From NCBI GenBank assembly GCA_022647765.1, contig JALCLH010000006.1, forward strand, positions 1-64,000: a stretch of 64,000 nucleotides of DNA. Reading direction: 5' to 3'. This DNA comes from Acidipropionibacterium sp. GTDB taxonomy: Bacteria; Actinomycetota; Actinomycetes; Propionibacteriales; Propionibacteriaceae. Below, piece by piece: positions 51,853 to 62,028 of this stretch (its first letter is position 1; the number at the start of each line of letters is the position of its first letter). The notes under the pieces are model-generated. The model saw only the letters and a program-made list of their open reading frames with translations. It was not told where the DNA came from and ran no database searches. The position numbers and the translations under genes were made by a program.

Positions 51853-52725
51853 ATGACTGAGCAGAATACCGAGAACAACAATGTCGTGGTGATCACCGGG
51901 GGCTCCCGCGGTATCGGCCGCGAACTGGCCCTGCGGCTTGCTGCCCACGGCGACCGCCTGGTGCTCAATTACAAGAAGAACGCCGAGATGGCCGAGCGCA
52001 CCCTCGAGGCCGTGCGTGCGGCCGGCGGGGACGGGATCACCGTCCAGGCCGATATCGAGACCGTCGAGGGGATCGACTCGCTTTTCGACACCGTCGCGGA
52101 AACCTATCCGACGATCAACGGTTTCGTGTCGAATGCCGCCGCCAGCGCCTTCAAGCCCGTCGACGGCATCAAGGCCATGCATTTCGAGCGCGGTTTCAAC
52201 ATGAATGTCCGTCCCCTGGTGCTGGGCGCCAAGCGGGCCGCGGCGATGATGGCCGACGGCGGCCGGATCCTCGCGGTCACCAGCTACGGCTCCCAGCGGG
52301 CCTTCCCGACCTACGCCCTGCTGGGCGCGGCGAAGGCCGCCGAGGAGGCCTTCGTGCGGTACATGGCCGTCGAGTACGGCCCGCGGAATATCACCGTCAA
52401 TGCGGTGAACGGCGGCCTCATCGACACCGATTCCCTGGACTTCTTCTACAACAAGGTGCCGGGAATGGCTCCGGTGGAGTCGGTGATCGACAAGATCCCG
52501 CTGCGCCGCCCGGGAAAGGCTGCCGATATGGCGGCGGCGATGGAGTTCCTGCTCTCTGAGAATGCCGGATACATCACCGGTCAGGTGCTCAATGTGGACG
52601 GCGGGATCACCGTCGTCGCGCCGCCCTACTGGGCCGACACGACCTCTCCGCTGCGCGACGCCGTGCTGCCCGAGGGCTCCGAGATCGTGACGCCGACCTA
52701 TGGCGCCCCGGGTGTCGAGGACTGA
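51853..52725 (+). CDS. SDR enoyl reductase, ChcA/FabL-like
   Basis: ITGGSRGIGRELALRLAAHG; NITVNAVNGGLIDTDSLDFF; ITGQVLNVDGG. Confidence 0.88.
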   Translation: MTEQNTENNNVVVITGGSRGIGRELALRLAAHGDRLVLNYKKNAEMAERTLEAVRAAGGDGITVQADIETVEGIDSLFDTVAETYPTINGFVSNAAASAFKPVDGIKAMHFERGFNMNVRPLVLGAKRAAAMMADGGRILAVTSYGSQRAFPTYALLGAAKAAEEAFVRYMAVEYGPRNITVNAVNGGLIDTDSLDFFYNKVPGMAPVESVIDKIPLRRPGKAADMAAAMEFLLSENAGYITGQVLNVDGGITVVAPPYWADTTSPLRDAVLPEGSEIVTPTYGAPGVED

Positions 52726-52803
52726 ATAAATCGGTCCCCGTCGTCAATCAATAGAAACAATCAAACCGGTGAGATATCGGTCCCAAGAGTGAGGTCCTGA
52801 GCG

Positions 52804-54923
52804 ATGACTGAGGTGCTGGCGAGCTGGCGGCTCGGCCGTCTGGAGGTGCCCAATCGGGTGCTGATGGGCAGCATGCACACCGGTTTCGAGCGGGACGGGG
52901 ATCGGCTGGCGGCCTTCTACACCGAGCGGGTGCGCGGCGGGGCCGGGCTCATCGTCACCGGCGGATATGCGGTCGAGGAGCGCGGTCGCTCGGTGCCCGA
53001 CGACATCGTGCTGGGCGACCCGGCCCTGGACGCATCGCTGGGCCGGTCGGTCGAGGCGGTGCACGCCGCCGGCGGGCTGATCGCCGTCCAGCTCTTCCAC
53101 TCCGGTCGCTACTCGGCAGGGCTTCCGGGTGCCGACGGCGTCCCGGTGCCGCCGGTGGCCCCGTCCCCGGTGGCCTGGCGGGCCGCCCGCGGGGTGGTGC
53201 CGGTGGCCATGACCGAGGCCGACATCGCCGAGACCCTGGCCCACTACGCCCGGGCCGGGGCCCACGCCGAGGAACTCGGCTACGACGCCATTGAGATCTC
53301 GGCCTCCGAGGGCTACCTCATCAACGCCTTCTGCTCCCCCCTCACCAACCTGCGCGAGGACGACTGGGGAGGGGACCCGGTCCGGCGCCGCCGGTTCGCC
53401 CGGGAGGTGGTGGCCGCGGTGCGCGGGGCCACCGGTCTGCCGTTGATCGTGCGGATCTCCGGGGACGACCTGATGGAGGGGTCGTCGACCCCCGATGAGG
53501 TGAGAGCGCTGGCCGAGGAGGTGGTCGACTCCGGTGCCGACGCGATCTCGGTCGGGGTGGGCTGGCACGAGTCGCCGGTGCCGACCGTCCAGTTCTCGGT
53601 GCCGCACGGGGCCTGGCTGGAGATCGACGAGCGGGTGGCCGCGCATCTTGCCGCCGAGCGCCCGGGGTTCCGGTGATCGGGTCCAACCGGATCTGCTCTC
53701 TGTCCGAGGCCCGCGAGGCCCTGGAGCGCACCCATCTGGCCGCGGTCGCCCTGGCCAGGCCCTTCCTGGCCGATCCCGACGTGGTCGCCGGGCCCCTCGC
53801 GGGGCGGACCGTGATCCCGTGCATCGGCTGCAATGAGGAGTGCATCGACCACTCGATGACGGGCCGCCCGATCTCCTGCCTGGTCAACCCGAGGGTCGGC
53901 AGGGAGGCTCACACCCCCCTCCCCTCGGCGCCCACCGAGCAGCCGCGGCGCCTGGCGGTGGTGGGAGCCGGTCCGGCCGGGCTGGTCGGCGCCGTCGACG
54001 CCGCTCGCCGGGGGCACCGGGTCACCCTGTTCGAGGCCGGTTCCGAGGTCGGCGGGCAGTTGAGGCTCGCCGGTCTGGTGAGTGGCAAGAGCGACTATCT
54101 GGCGGCCGCTAGGGCGATGGCGAAGCGTTTCGTCGAGCTCGGCGGGGAGCTGGTGCTGAACCGGCGGGTCGAGGTCGAGGAGCTGGCCGGATTCGATGCC
54201 GCGGTGCTGGCCACCGGCGTGCGGCCGCGCCGGATCGAGATCGACACCGATGGATCGTGCACGGTGCTGGGCTATGCCGAGGCGCTGGAGATGGCCGCCG
54301 GTTCTGGTCCCGGTGCCGGTGGGGGTGCAGGCGTGTCCGGTCCCGACGTGGCGGCCGGAATCGGCGCGCAACCGCTTCGTCCCGGAGATACCGAGCGGCC
54401 CTTCGGCGAGGTGCTGGTGATCGGCGGCGGGGGAGTGGCTGTGGATGTGGGGGCCACCCTGGCCCCGGCGTCCAGCGGCATGACCTTGATCCGCCGCGGC
54501 TCCCGGCGATTCGCCGCCGGCACCAGCCCCAGCACCCGATGGATCGGGCTGGGGGAGCTGCGCCGGGCCGGTGCTCGGATGTGGAACAATGCCCGTCTGG
54601 TGCGGGTCCGCGACGGTGTGGCCACCGTGGAGGTTCAGGTTCCCCCGGCTCACTCCTCCGCTCGGTCGGCGGTCGGTGCGGCTGGTTCCGCCACTCCGGT
54701 CGCCCCGGCCGGACATGGCCCGCAGATCCGGGCCGATGGGGAGGTCGAGCTGCGCGAGGTGCCGGTCGACACCCTGATCGTCGCCGTCGGGTCCGATCCC
54801 TGCGTGCTCCCCGGAAAGCTGTCCATTCCCCACCGGATCGTCGGCGGGGCCAAGGACGCCGGTGGTCTCAACGCCGCCCGCTCCACCCGTGAGGCCCTCG
54901 AGGCGGTCCGGGAGCTGGTCTGA
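52804..54923 (+). CDS. 2,4-dienoyl-CoA reductase-like (OYE + 4Fe-4S + FAD/NAD domain) flavoprotein, frameshifted ~53671
   Basis: OYE-type NRVLMGSMHTGFE; second frame IPCIGCNEECIDHSMTGRPISCLVNP, RRLAVVGAGPAGLVGAVDAARRGHRVTLFEAG. Confidence 0.9.
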
Positions 54924-54933
54924 CGGTCGCGGC

Positions 54934-55014
54934 ATGGTCCCGATCACTCCCGATCGGCCGTGAAACCGCACTCGTAGTGCAGAAACATGACCTATCGGGA
55001 GTGATCGGGACCAT
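54934..55014. repeat. palindromic element family A copy 9 (interior inverted)
   Basis: atggtcccgatcactcccgat ... atcgggagtgatcgggaccat. Confidence 0.95.
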
Positions 55015-55043
55015 CGTTCTCGTCGAACCGGCTTCACGATCTC

Positions 55044-55769
55044 TCAGATGGTGCTTCTCCGGTTCACCACGAAGCTCCCCGCGGCCGCGATGACGCCCAG
55101 CGCCGCGGTGCCGATGGTCACCAGCCACGCTCCCAGTGGCGCCAGGGTCGGGACCCAGGAGTCCCACTGCCACACGGTCAGCGCGATCCCGCCGCACAGC
55201 ACCAGTCCCAGCCCGATCGCGGCGGCCAGCACCGCGCGATGCCCCCAGGCCCGGAACACCGTCCCGAACCCGGCCCCCAGGAACAGCGAGCACAGGCACA
55301 CCGCGGTGATGGTGAGGAAGGTCTGCCAGGGATCGCCCTGACCCAGGAAGAAGACGTCCAGCGCCCGGGCCCCGATGAACCAGTAGTCGGTCGCCTTCTC
55401 GAGCCACAGCAGCAGGACGCTCCCGATCCCGGTCACCAGCGAGACCACCAGGAATCCCAGCGAGCTGCCGAGCCAGAAGTCGCGCCGGGTGGACCCGAAG
55501 GCCAGCGCGGTGGCGAACTGCCGGTTGACGGTGAGCGCGCCCAGGGCGACCAGGAAACCGGGTATCGACAGGATCGCGCCCATGTTGTAGTTCATCTCCA
55601 TCGACGCCTCCGGGGTCAGCGGGAGGCCGGACTGGATGCCGATGATGAGCACGATGAGCACCGAGACGGCCACCACCACCCCCAGGATGGCCAGCGGTGC
55701 CAGCAGCACATTGGTGGCGGAGTAGACGGTCAGCCGGAACGACCTCAACGGCCGTGGCATGCGGTTCAT
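55044..55769 (-). CDS. ABC transporter membrane protein
   Basis: Hydrophobic 241 aa protein overlapping an ABC ATPase gene. Confidence 0.7.
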   Translation of the reverse strand: MNRMPRPLRSFRLTVYSATNVLLAPLAILGVVVAVSVLIVLIIGIQSGLPLTPEASMEMNYNMGAILSIPGFLVALGALTVNRQFATALAFGSTRRDFWLGSSLGFLVVSLVTGIGSVLLLWLEKATDYWFIGARALDVFFLGQGDPWQTFLTITAVCLCSLFLGAGFGTVFRAWGHRAVLAAAIGLGLVLCGGIALTVWQWDSWVPTLAPLGAWLVTIGTAALGVIAAAGSFVVNRRSTI

Positions 55770-56749
55770 GAGTGGGCTCCTTCCAGAGTGGTGGCGGCCG
55801 GAGTCGCATCCAGGACGCCGAGGGCGGCGACCAGTTCCTGGAGTCCGGCCGGTTCGATCGAGACGTGCAGCTCATCGGCCCGGTGGTGGGCCTCGCCTCC
55901 CGCCAGACCGCGCACCATGGCCGACTCGATGCGGCCCATCGACTGCCGGGAGAGCACCTCGAGGCCGCCGATCAGCCGGTCGACGTCGTCTCCCAGTCCG
56001 CGGACGATGGACACCTGGGAGGTGATGGAGTCGACATCGGCGTGCATCGCGAGGCGGCCGTTGCGCATCAGGATGATGTCCTCCATCAGGGAGGCGGCCT
56101 CGTCGATCAGATGGGTGGACATGATGACGGTGCGCGGCACCTCGGAGATCTCGTTCAGCAGCTCGGTGTAGAAGATCGACCGGGCGCCGGCGTCCAGGCC
56201 GAGATAGGGCTCGTCGAGGAAGGTGTAGGGGGCCCGGGAGGCCAGCGAGATGGTGATGGCCAGGGCCGATCGCTGCCCCCGCGACATCTTCTTGAGCTTG
56301 GTGCGGCGGGGCAGTTTGAACCTCCCGACGAGGTTCTCGGCGGTCGCCGAGGACCATCGGGCGAAGAACCCCGGGGCCACCCTCAGCAGGATGTCGAGGG
56401 TGAAGTCGTCATTCCAGCGCTGGTCCTCGTGGATGAAACAGGTGCGCTCCAGGACGCCGGCGTTCTCGGCCGGGGGCTGCCCGTCGATGAGGACCTGCCC
56501 GGAGCTGGGGAAGATGTGGTGGCAGATGATCGACATCAGGGTCGTCTTGCCGACCCCGTTGGACCCCAGCAGGCCGTAGACCCGGTCGGGGGGCAGGTGA
56601 AGATCGATCTCGTGCAGCACCTCGGTGCGGCCGAAGGACTTGGACAGTCCGGTGATGGTGATGCCGTCGGCACTCGGCGTACTGCCGGGTCGGCCGAGGT
56701 GGTGGTTGCGGGGATGTGGGCGGTGGGCATCGGTGACTCCTTCCGTCAC
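55766..56749 (-). CDS. ABC transporter ATP-binding protein (YtrB-like)
   Basis: GLLGSNGVGKTTLMSII; MSRGQRSALAITISLASRAPYTFLDEPYLGLD. Confidence 0.9.
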   Translation of the reverse strand: MTEGVTDAHRPHPRNHHLGRPGSTPSADGITITGLSKSFGRTEVLHEIDLHLPPDRVYGLLGSNGVGKTTLMSIICHHIFPSSGQVLIDGQPPAENAGVLERTCFIHEDQRWNDDFTLDILLRVAPGFFARWSSATAENLVGRFKLPRRTKLKKMSRGQRSALAITISLASRAPYTFLDEPYLGLDAGARSIFYTELLNEISEVPRTVIMSTHLIDEAASLMEDIILMRNGRLAMHADVDSITSQVSIVRGLGDDVDRLIGGLEVLSRQSMGRIESAMVRGLAGGEAHHRADELHVSIEPAGLQELVAALGVLDATPAATTLEGAHS

Positions 56750-57138
56750 ATGCCGGGGTTGGTGTCCTCGGCGGTCAGGCGGTGGATCTGGGTGATGATG
56801 TCGTCGGTGGACAGGCCCACGAGCCGGGCCTCGTCCAGAAGGGGTGCCAGGAAGCTCTCGGTGAATCGGGCCCTGCGCTGACCCCGGAGCAGTTCGACGC
56901 CGTTCTCGGTGACGAACATTCCCCGGCCCCGCCGCTTCTCGAGGACCTGCTGGTCGACGAGGCGGTTGAGAGCCTTGCCCGCGGTGGCGGGATTGATCCG
57001 GTAGAAGGCGGAGAGCTCATTGGTCGACGGCACCTGGCTGCCGGCCGGGTAGACGCCGGCCAGGATGTCGTCGGCGATCTGGTCGGCGAGGACGAGGAAG
57101 ATCGGCCGTCCGTCGCCGTCGGCAGGGGTCATGTCCAC
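56746..57138 (-). CDS. GntR-family regulator (YtrA-like)
   Basis: IADDILAGVYPAGSQVPSTNELSAFYRINPATAGKALNRLVDQQVLEKRRGRGMFV. Confidence 0.93.
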   Translation of the reverse strand: MDMTPADGDGRPIFLVLADQIADDILAGVYPAGSQVPSTNELSAFYRINPATAGKALNRLVDQQVLEKRRGRGMFVTENGVELLRGQRRARFTESFLAPLLDEARLVGLSTDDIITQIHRLTAEDTNPGM

Positions 57139-57146
57139 CTCCTTGG

Positions 57147-57162
57147 TTAGTTACTCAACTAA
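57147..57162. promoter_or_regulatory. GntR operator candidate
   Basis: ttagtt-actc-aactaa upstream of the GntR gene. Confidence 0.6.
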
Positions 57163-57174
57163 TGAACCATAGAA

Positions 57175-57966
57175 GTGGATGGAAATCAAGAGGAAACGGG
57201 GGATTGGGGGAGAAGAGCCCGGCGAGAGCGTATGAGCCTCTCACTTTCGTGTCAGGATGAACCTGTGACAGAGCTGAGGAGTGTCGGCAGCGAGTCGTCG
57301 AGTGGCGGCGCGGCCGTCTCCGCCCGCCCGCTCACCCTCGCCGCGGTGGACGACGTCCCCGTGCTGCTGGAGGGGATTCGCGCGGTCCTGGAGACCCGGA
57401 TCGCCATCGCCGACTACGTCTGCACCGCCACCGTGAACGACCTTCTGTCGAGCGGCGTCACTCCCGATGTGGTGCTGCTCGACATCCGCCTCAACGACAA
57501 TTCCGTGCCCCATCAGAACGTCGAGCGGATCGTCTCCTCGCTCGGCGCGCCGGTCCTGATGTTCTCCCAGGAGGCCCGTCCCGGCGTCGTCCAGACCTGC
57601 CTGTCCGCCGGGGCCGCCGGTCTGCTGGAGAAGAACGCGGACGCCGACACGGTGGCCGAGGCGATCATCACGGTCGCCGCCGGAGAGCCGTGGCTCTCGC
57701 CGGAATGGGCGCGTCTGGTCGCCGACGCGCACTGGATCATGCCGGAGCTGGCGGAGCGCGAGCAGGAGGTGCTCCGGCTCTTCGCAGCGGGCCTGAAGAC
57801 CGCCACGATCGCCCACAAGATGGGCGTCCAGGACGACACCGTCGCCACCTGGCTGAAGCGGATCCGGCGCAAGTACATCAAGGCGGGGCGGCCGGCGTCG
57901 ACCCGGACCGAGCTGTACATCCGGGCCATCGAGGACGGCTACTGCGATGGGCCGCAGCGCCAGTGA
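57175..57966 (+). CDS. orphan response regulator with LuxR-type HTH
   Basis: LAAVDDVPVLLEGIRAVL; VVLLDIRLNDNS; LAEREQEVLRLFAAGLKTATIAHKMGVQDDTVATWLKRIRRKY. Confidence 0.85.
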   Translation: MDGNQEETGDWGRRARRERMSLSLSCQDEPVTELRSVGSESSSGGAAVSARPLTLAAVDDVPVLLEGIRAVLETRIAIADYVCTATVNDLLSSGVTPDVVLLDIRLNDNSVPHQNVERIVSSLGAPVLMFSQEARPGVVQTCLSAGAAGLLEKNADADTVAEAIITVAAGEPWLSPEWARLVADAHWIMPELAEREQEVLRLFAAGLKTATIAHKMGVQDDTVATWLKRIRRKYIKAGRPASTRTELYIRAIEDGYCDGPQRQ

Positions 57967-57990
57967 TCGCTGTCCGGAGCCGGGCGCCGG

Positions 57991-58429
57991 TCAGTCGAGC
58001 GGCGTCCCGTCGACCTTGAAGTCCACCCGGGTGTCGGCGGCGACCGTCCGGGCCACCGTGCACTCCTTGTCGCGCGACAGCTTCACCAGCCGCTCGACCA
58101 GGCCGGCCGCCTCGCGACCCTCGTCGGTGTCCTTGAAGTGGACGGCGAAGTCGATGCTGACAGGGGTCGAGCCGGTTGCCGCCGGCCTCGTCGACGATCT
58201 TCTGGCCGGTGACGACGACCTCGAACTTCTCCGGCTCGTCGTGCCTGCTGGTGACCAGGTCGACGTCCACCGACGAGCACCCGCCCAGCGCCGCCAGCAG
58301 CAGCTCGACCGGGGTGAAGTCGTCATCGGTGCCCGTTCCGAGGCGGATCTGGCCGCCGCGCGCGTTGGTGGCGACGTATCGCCCCTCCCCCCGGCGGAAC
58401 ACGGTGACCTTCTTGGTGGCTGACGGCAT
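57991..58429 (-). CDS. OsmC-family protein, frameshifted ~58165
   Basis: FTPVELLLAALGGCSSVDVDLVTSRH; second frame VSIDFAVHFKDTDEGREAAGLVERLVKLSRDKECTVARTV. Confidence 0.88.
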
Positions 58430-58675
58430 GGCGACCTCTTGATGCTCTTGCTCTGATACGACTCGTGCGCAGCTGCCCGCGACTCCCGCGGGCCCGGATG
58501 GGCCCAGCACCTCTTGGGCCCATTGCGCTTGAGGCCCATTCTGCGCTCGCGACCGGTGAATGTCATGCCGGCCCCGGGGCGTTGGGGTCGCGGGGTTCCA
58601 CTGGGCCTTCGACGCGGCTGGGCGCCGGCGTCGCCCACGATTCGTCACCGCGCGGCGGAGAACTACTGCGGAGAA

Positions 58676-59404
58676 CTACTTCTGTCCTGCGGCCAGCCTG
58701 GCCGCCTGCTGGGCGAGGTCGGCCAGATCCTGGCGCGACTGGTCCTGCAGCCCGAGGGCCAGGACGGCCGTGTTCTCCTGGAGGACGACGCAACCGGTGT
58801 CGTTGTGATCGGGGTCGACGCCGCACAGGGCGCTCCCCGACCTGTCCGAGAGCGGCTGCTCGCCGACGGCGGTCATCCCGGCGTCCGACATGAACTTCTT
58901 CAGATCGGTCTGCGGCCGGCTCATCAGCACCACGACGGCGTTCTTGCCCTTGCTGGCGTAGGTCGCCGAGGTGGTCGTGACGCCGTCCTGGGCGGTGGGG
59001 GCGGAGGTGGTGTTCGGATCGCGCGTGTAGTTGCCGATCTGGACCGGGAGGTCGAGGGCCCAGGTCGAGGTCGCCACCGGGGTCGCGGAGGGGGCGACGG
59101 GCTGTGAGGAGTTGATGAAATAGGACGAGACACCGACGATGATGAGAACGATGACGGCTGCGATGGTGCCGATCAGCAGGGCTTTGTGGGAGGGCGGGCG
59201 GTGCGGGTCGTCTGCCGCCCGGCCGGGGGCGCCGCGGTGACGGCCGGCGGCTCGGGAGGCGGATCTGCCGGCATCGCTGCTGTCCGGCCGGTTGCTCGGC
59301 CGGTTGTCCGATGTCTGGTACTCCGGCGTCTCGTCGTCGGGAAGGGCCGCCCTTCTGGGGGCCGTGCCGCGGTCGGGCCGGTTGGTGTCGTCGTGGCTAG
59401 TCAT
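58676..59404 (-). CDS. hypothetical single-TM protein
   Basis: Polar N-terminus, one TM segment (LLIGTIAAVIVLIIVGVSSYFI), extracellular C-terminus. Confidence 0.65.
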   Translation of the reverse strand: MTSHDDTNRPDRGTAPRRAALPDDETPEYQTSDNRPSNRPDSSDAGRSASRAAGRHRGAPGRAADDPHRPPSHKALLIGTIAAVIVLIIVGVSSYFINSSQPVAPSATPVATSTWALDLPVQIGNYTRDPNTTSAPTAQDGVTTTSATYASKGKNAVVVLMSRPQTDLKKFMSDAGMTAVGEQPLSDRSGSALCGVDPDHNDTGCVVLQENTAVLALGLQDQSRQDLADLAQQAARLAAGQK

Positions 59405-59413
59405 CGCAGATCA

Positions 59414-59758
59414 TCACACGTCATCACGCACTCCCACGAGGAACTCGTCGAGGGCCTTGAGCAGCGCCCGCCTGGACCTGCCTCCCGGCAGCGACTTCAC
59501 CAGGCGTCCGTCCTGCCAGACCTGGATCGTGGGCAGCGAGAGGATCTGCTGGTCGGTGGCGGTGCGCCGGTTGGCGTTGGTGTCCAGGCTGGCGAAGGTC
59601 ATCCGGTCCCCGAAGCGCTCCGACAGGTCGTCGATGACGGGGGAGAGCCGCTCGCACGGCGCGCACCGGTCGGCCCAGTAGTCGACCAGTACGGGTTTCG
59701 CCGAGCTCATGACCACCGACGCGAAGGTGGCGTCGGTGACCTCGATGACCTGGCTCAT
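59414..59758 (-). CDS. thioredoxin-family protein
   Basis: VLVDYWADRCAPCERLSPVIDDLSERFGDRM (CxxC). Confidence 0.92.
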   Translation of the reverse strand: MSQVIEVTDATFASVVMSSAKPVLVDYWADRCAPCERLSPVIDDLSERFGDRMTFASLDTNANRRTATDQQILSLPTIQVWQDGRLVKSLPGGRSRRALLKALDEFLVGVRDDV

Positions 59759-59949
59759 GGATGACCTCTCGGTGGGGACCCGACGATCTTAGAGGACGGG
59801 TCGACCTCGCGCGGAAGGCCCGGAGACCGGGCCGCGGGGCGCTGCGCTGATTGCTGCCCCCGTTCCGCACGCCGCTTTCGCCATTGTGCCGCGTGTCGCG
59901 TTGGGCCGCGTTGGGCCGGCGGCGCGAGGCGGGTCTGCGAGGAGAACTC

Positions 59950-60024
59950 GCGGATTTCTTACGAGATGAGCGTCGCTGCGCAGTCCGAGCCGCCGGAATG
60001 GCGCTGGTTTCGTAAGAAATCCGT
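59950..60024. repeat. ~75-bp palindromic element (family D)
   Basis: cggatttcttacga ... tcgtaagaaatccg. Confidence 0.85.
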
Positions 60025-60061
60025 GGATCGGCCCGGGAGACCTCCGCATAGGGTGGCGCTC

Positions 60062-61078
60062 GTGCCACCTCGTTCCCCGCTTCCGCAGCGTCACGGCCTG
60101 GAGTCGGCCTGGGTCCGGACCCCCGATCAGGGCGAGTGCCGGCGGCTGGTTGCGGGTCTGGCGGGTGCTGGGGCCGGCGGCGATGCTGTGCTGGACGGAG
60201 AGGTTGAGCGGCTGGGCGGGAGGGTCGCGCGCGATGCCGCGCCCTGGCGCACCATGAGGGACTTCCTGGTCTGGAAGCTGCCGAGGATCGGGGCGTCACG
60301 GGTCGATGGGATGCTCGCCGAGGGCCGCTTCGTCGGCTGCGACGGGACGGCCATGGATGGGACAACGCCGTTCACCGCCCAGACCTTCGTCTACTTCCAT
60401 CGGGACCTGCCGGTCGAGACGCCGGTGCCCTTCCCGATCGGCATCCTCTACCGCGACGATCGGATCCTGGTCGCTGACAAGCCCAGCTTCCTGTCCTCGA
60501 TCCCGCGCGGCGCCCACGTCCTGGAGTCGGTGGTGGTCAAGCTGCGCACCCAGCTGGGGATGCCCGAGTTGACGGTCGCCCATCGGCTGGACCGGGTCAC
60601 CTCGGGGGTGCTGCTATTGACCTGTCGACGGCAGTGGCGCCGCCCCTACCAGGAGCTCTTCGAGCACCATGCCGTGCACAAGACCTACCGTGCGGTGGCG
60701 CCCGTCCTTGATCTGCCGGAGGGCGGCATTGAGGTGGCCAGCCACATCGTCAAGCGGAAGGGCCAGCTGCAGGCCGTCGAGGTGCCCGGGGCGGTGCCGA
60801 ATGCGCGGACCCGGATTCGGCTGCTGGAGCGGCGCGGGGATCTCGGGCTCTACGAGGCGAACCCGCTGACCGGGAAGACCCATCAGATCCGGCTGCACTT
60901 CAACCGGCTGGGCGCGCCGATCCTCAACGACCCCTTCTACCCGGAGGTCCTCGACATCGCGGTGGACGACTTCACCCGGCCGCTCCAGCTCCAGGCCCAT
61001 GAGATGTCCTTCATCGACCCGGTCACCGGGGAGCCGCGGTGCTTCCGGTCCCGTCAGGAGCTGACCTGCTGGAGGTAG
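60062..61078 (+). CDS. RluA-family pseudouridine synthase
   Basis: ILVADKPSFLSSIPRG; AHRLDRVTSGVLLL; GKTHQIRLHFNRLGAPILNDPFY. Confidence 0.92.
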   Translation: MPPRSPLPQRHGLESAWVRTPDQGECRRLVAGLAGAGAGGDAVLDGEVERLGGRVARDAAPWRTMRDFLVWKLPRIGASRVDGMLAEGRFVGCDGTAMDGTTPFTAQTFVYFHRDLPVETPVPFPIGILYRDDRILVADKPSFLSSIPRGAHVLESVVVKLRTQLGMPELTVAHRLDRVTSGVLLLTCRRQWRRPYQELFEHHAVHKTYRAVAPVLDLPEGGIEVASHIVKRKGQLQAVEVPGAVPNARTRIRLLERRGDLGLYEANPLTGKTHQIRLHFNRLGAPILNDPFYPEVLDIAVDDFTRPLQLQAHEMSFIDPVTGEPRCFRSRQELTCWR

Positions 61079-61088
61079 CCGGGCAGGC

Positions 61089-61169
61089 ATGGTCCCGATC
61101 ACTCCCGATACGCCGTGATTCTGCGTTGGCGGTGCCGAAAAGGGGCCTGGCGGGAGTGATCGGGACCAT
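61089..61169. repeat. palindromic element family A copy 10
   Basis: atggtcccgatcactcccgata ... ggcgggagtgatcgggaccat. Confidence 0.95.
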
Positions 61170-61198
61170 CCGACCCGGGTACACCGGGGCGATCGGGC

Positions 61199-61801
61199 TC
61201 ACTGGGCGACGGTGAACCTGCCGCCGCGGTGGGCCGGGCTCTCCAGCTCGTCGAGGATCGCCACCGCGAAGGTGCCGGAGCTGACGAAATCGCCGGCCGG
61301 GGAGTCGTCGGCCACCGAGTACTCGGCCGCGGCCTCCCCGGGGGCGATCTCGGGGGCCGGGGAGATGAGGGTCCAGTCGAGGCCGTGCGAGCCGCGGTAG
61401 AGGTCGAGCACCGTGGAGAAGGCCTCGGCCTCGGACTTGTAGGCGGCCGGGAAGCCCGGGTCGTCCTTGAGCTGGGCGCCGTCGACGACCAGCGATCCGG
61501 CTCCGCCGACCACCAGGAGACGCCCGGTCGGGGCGGCCGCGATGAGGTCCCGGTGAGCGGTGATGACGGGTTCGGGCGAGCCGCCGGTGCGGTCGGTGGG
61601 CACCGCGATCACGGTGGCGTCGGCGGCGTCGACGAGCCTGACGATCGCCGCGGTGTCACCGAGATCGGCGGCAACTGCGGTCGCACCCTCGACGGCCTTG
61701 CCGGACCGGGTGGCGGCGGTGACCACGTGGCCGCGCTTGACGGCCTCGGCGACGACCTTCGAGCCGACCATGCCGGTGGCGCCGATGACGGTGATGTTCA
61801 T
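61199..61801 (-). CDS. NAD(P)-binding (NmrA-like/atypical SDR) protein
   Basis: MNITVIGATGMVGSKVVAEAVKRGHVVTAATRSG. Confidence 0.87.
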   Translation of the reverse strand: MNITVIGATGMVGSKVVAEAVKRGHVVTAATRSGKAVEGATAVAADLGDTAAIVRLVDAADATVIAVPTDRTGGSPEPVITAHRDLIAAAPTGRLLVVGGAGSLVVDGAQLKDDPGFPAAYKSEAEAFSTVLDLYRGSHGLDWTLISPAPEIAPGEAAAEYSVADDSPAGDFVSSGTFAVAILDELESPAHRGGRFTVAQ

Positions 61802-61871
61802 GAGTCCTCCTGGAACGGGTCCGTGACGTTGATAGCACCGACGGTATGCCGAATCGAAAGCGGAACGTCGG

Positions 61872-61944
61872 TGGAATCCACTCCCGCCTCGCCGTGTTTC
61901 AGGTCTGACGGGGCTCCGGGACGGCGAGTCTGGAGTGATTTCCA
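61872..61944. repeat. palindromic element family B copy 2
   Basis: tggaatccactcc...gcctcgccg ... cggcgagtctggagtgatttcca. Confidence 0.8.
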
Positions 61945-62028
61945 ACGGCGTCAGAGGACCGAGAGCGCTCAGTGAACTCAGATGGAGTTCGTAGCGGACT
62001 CACAGAATCGAGCGGGAGAATATCAGCT

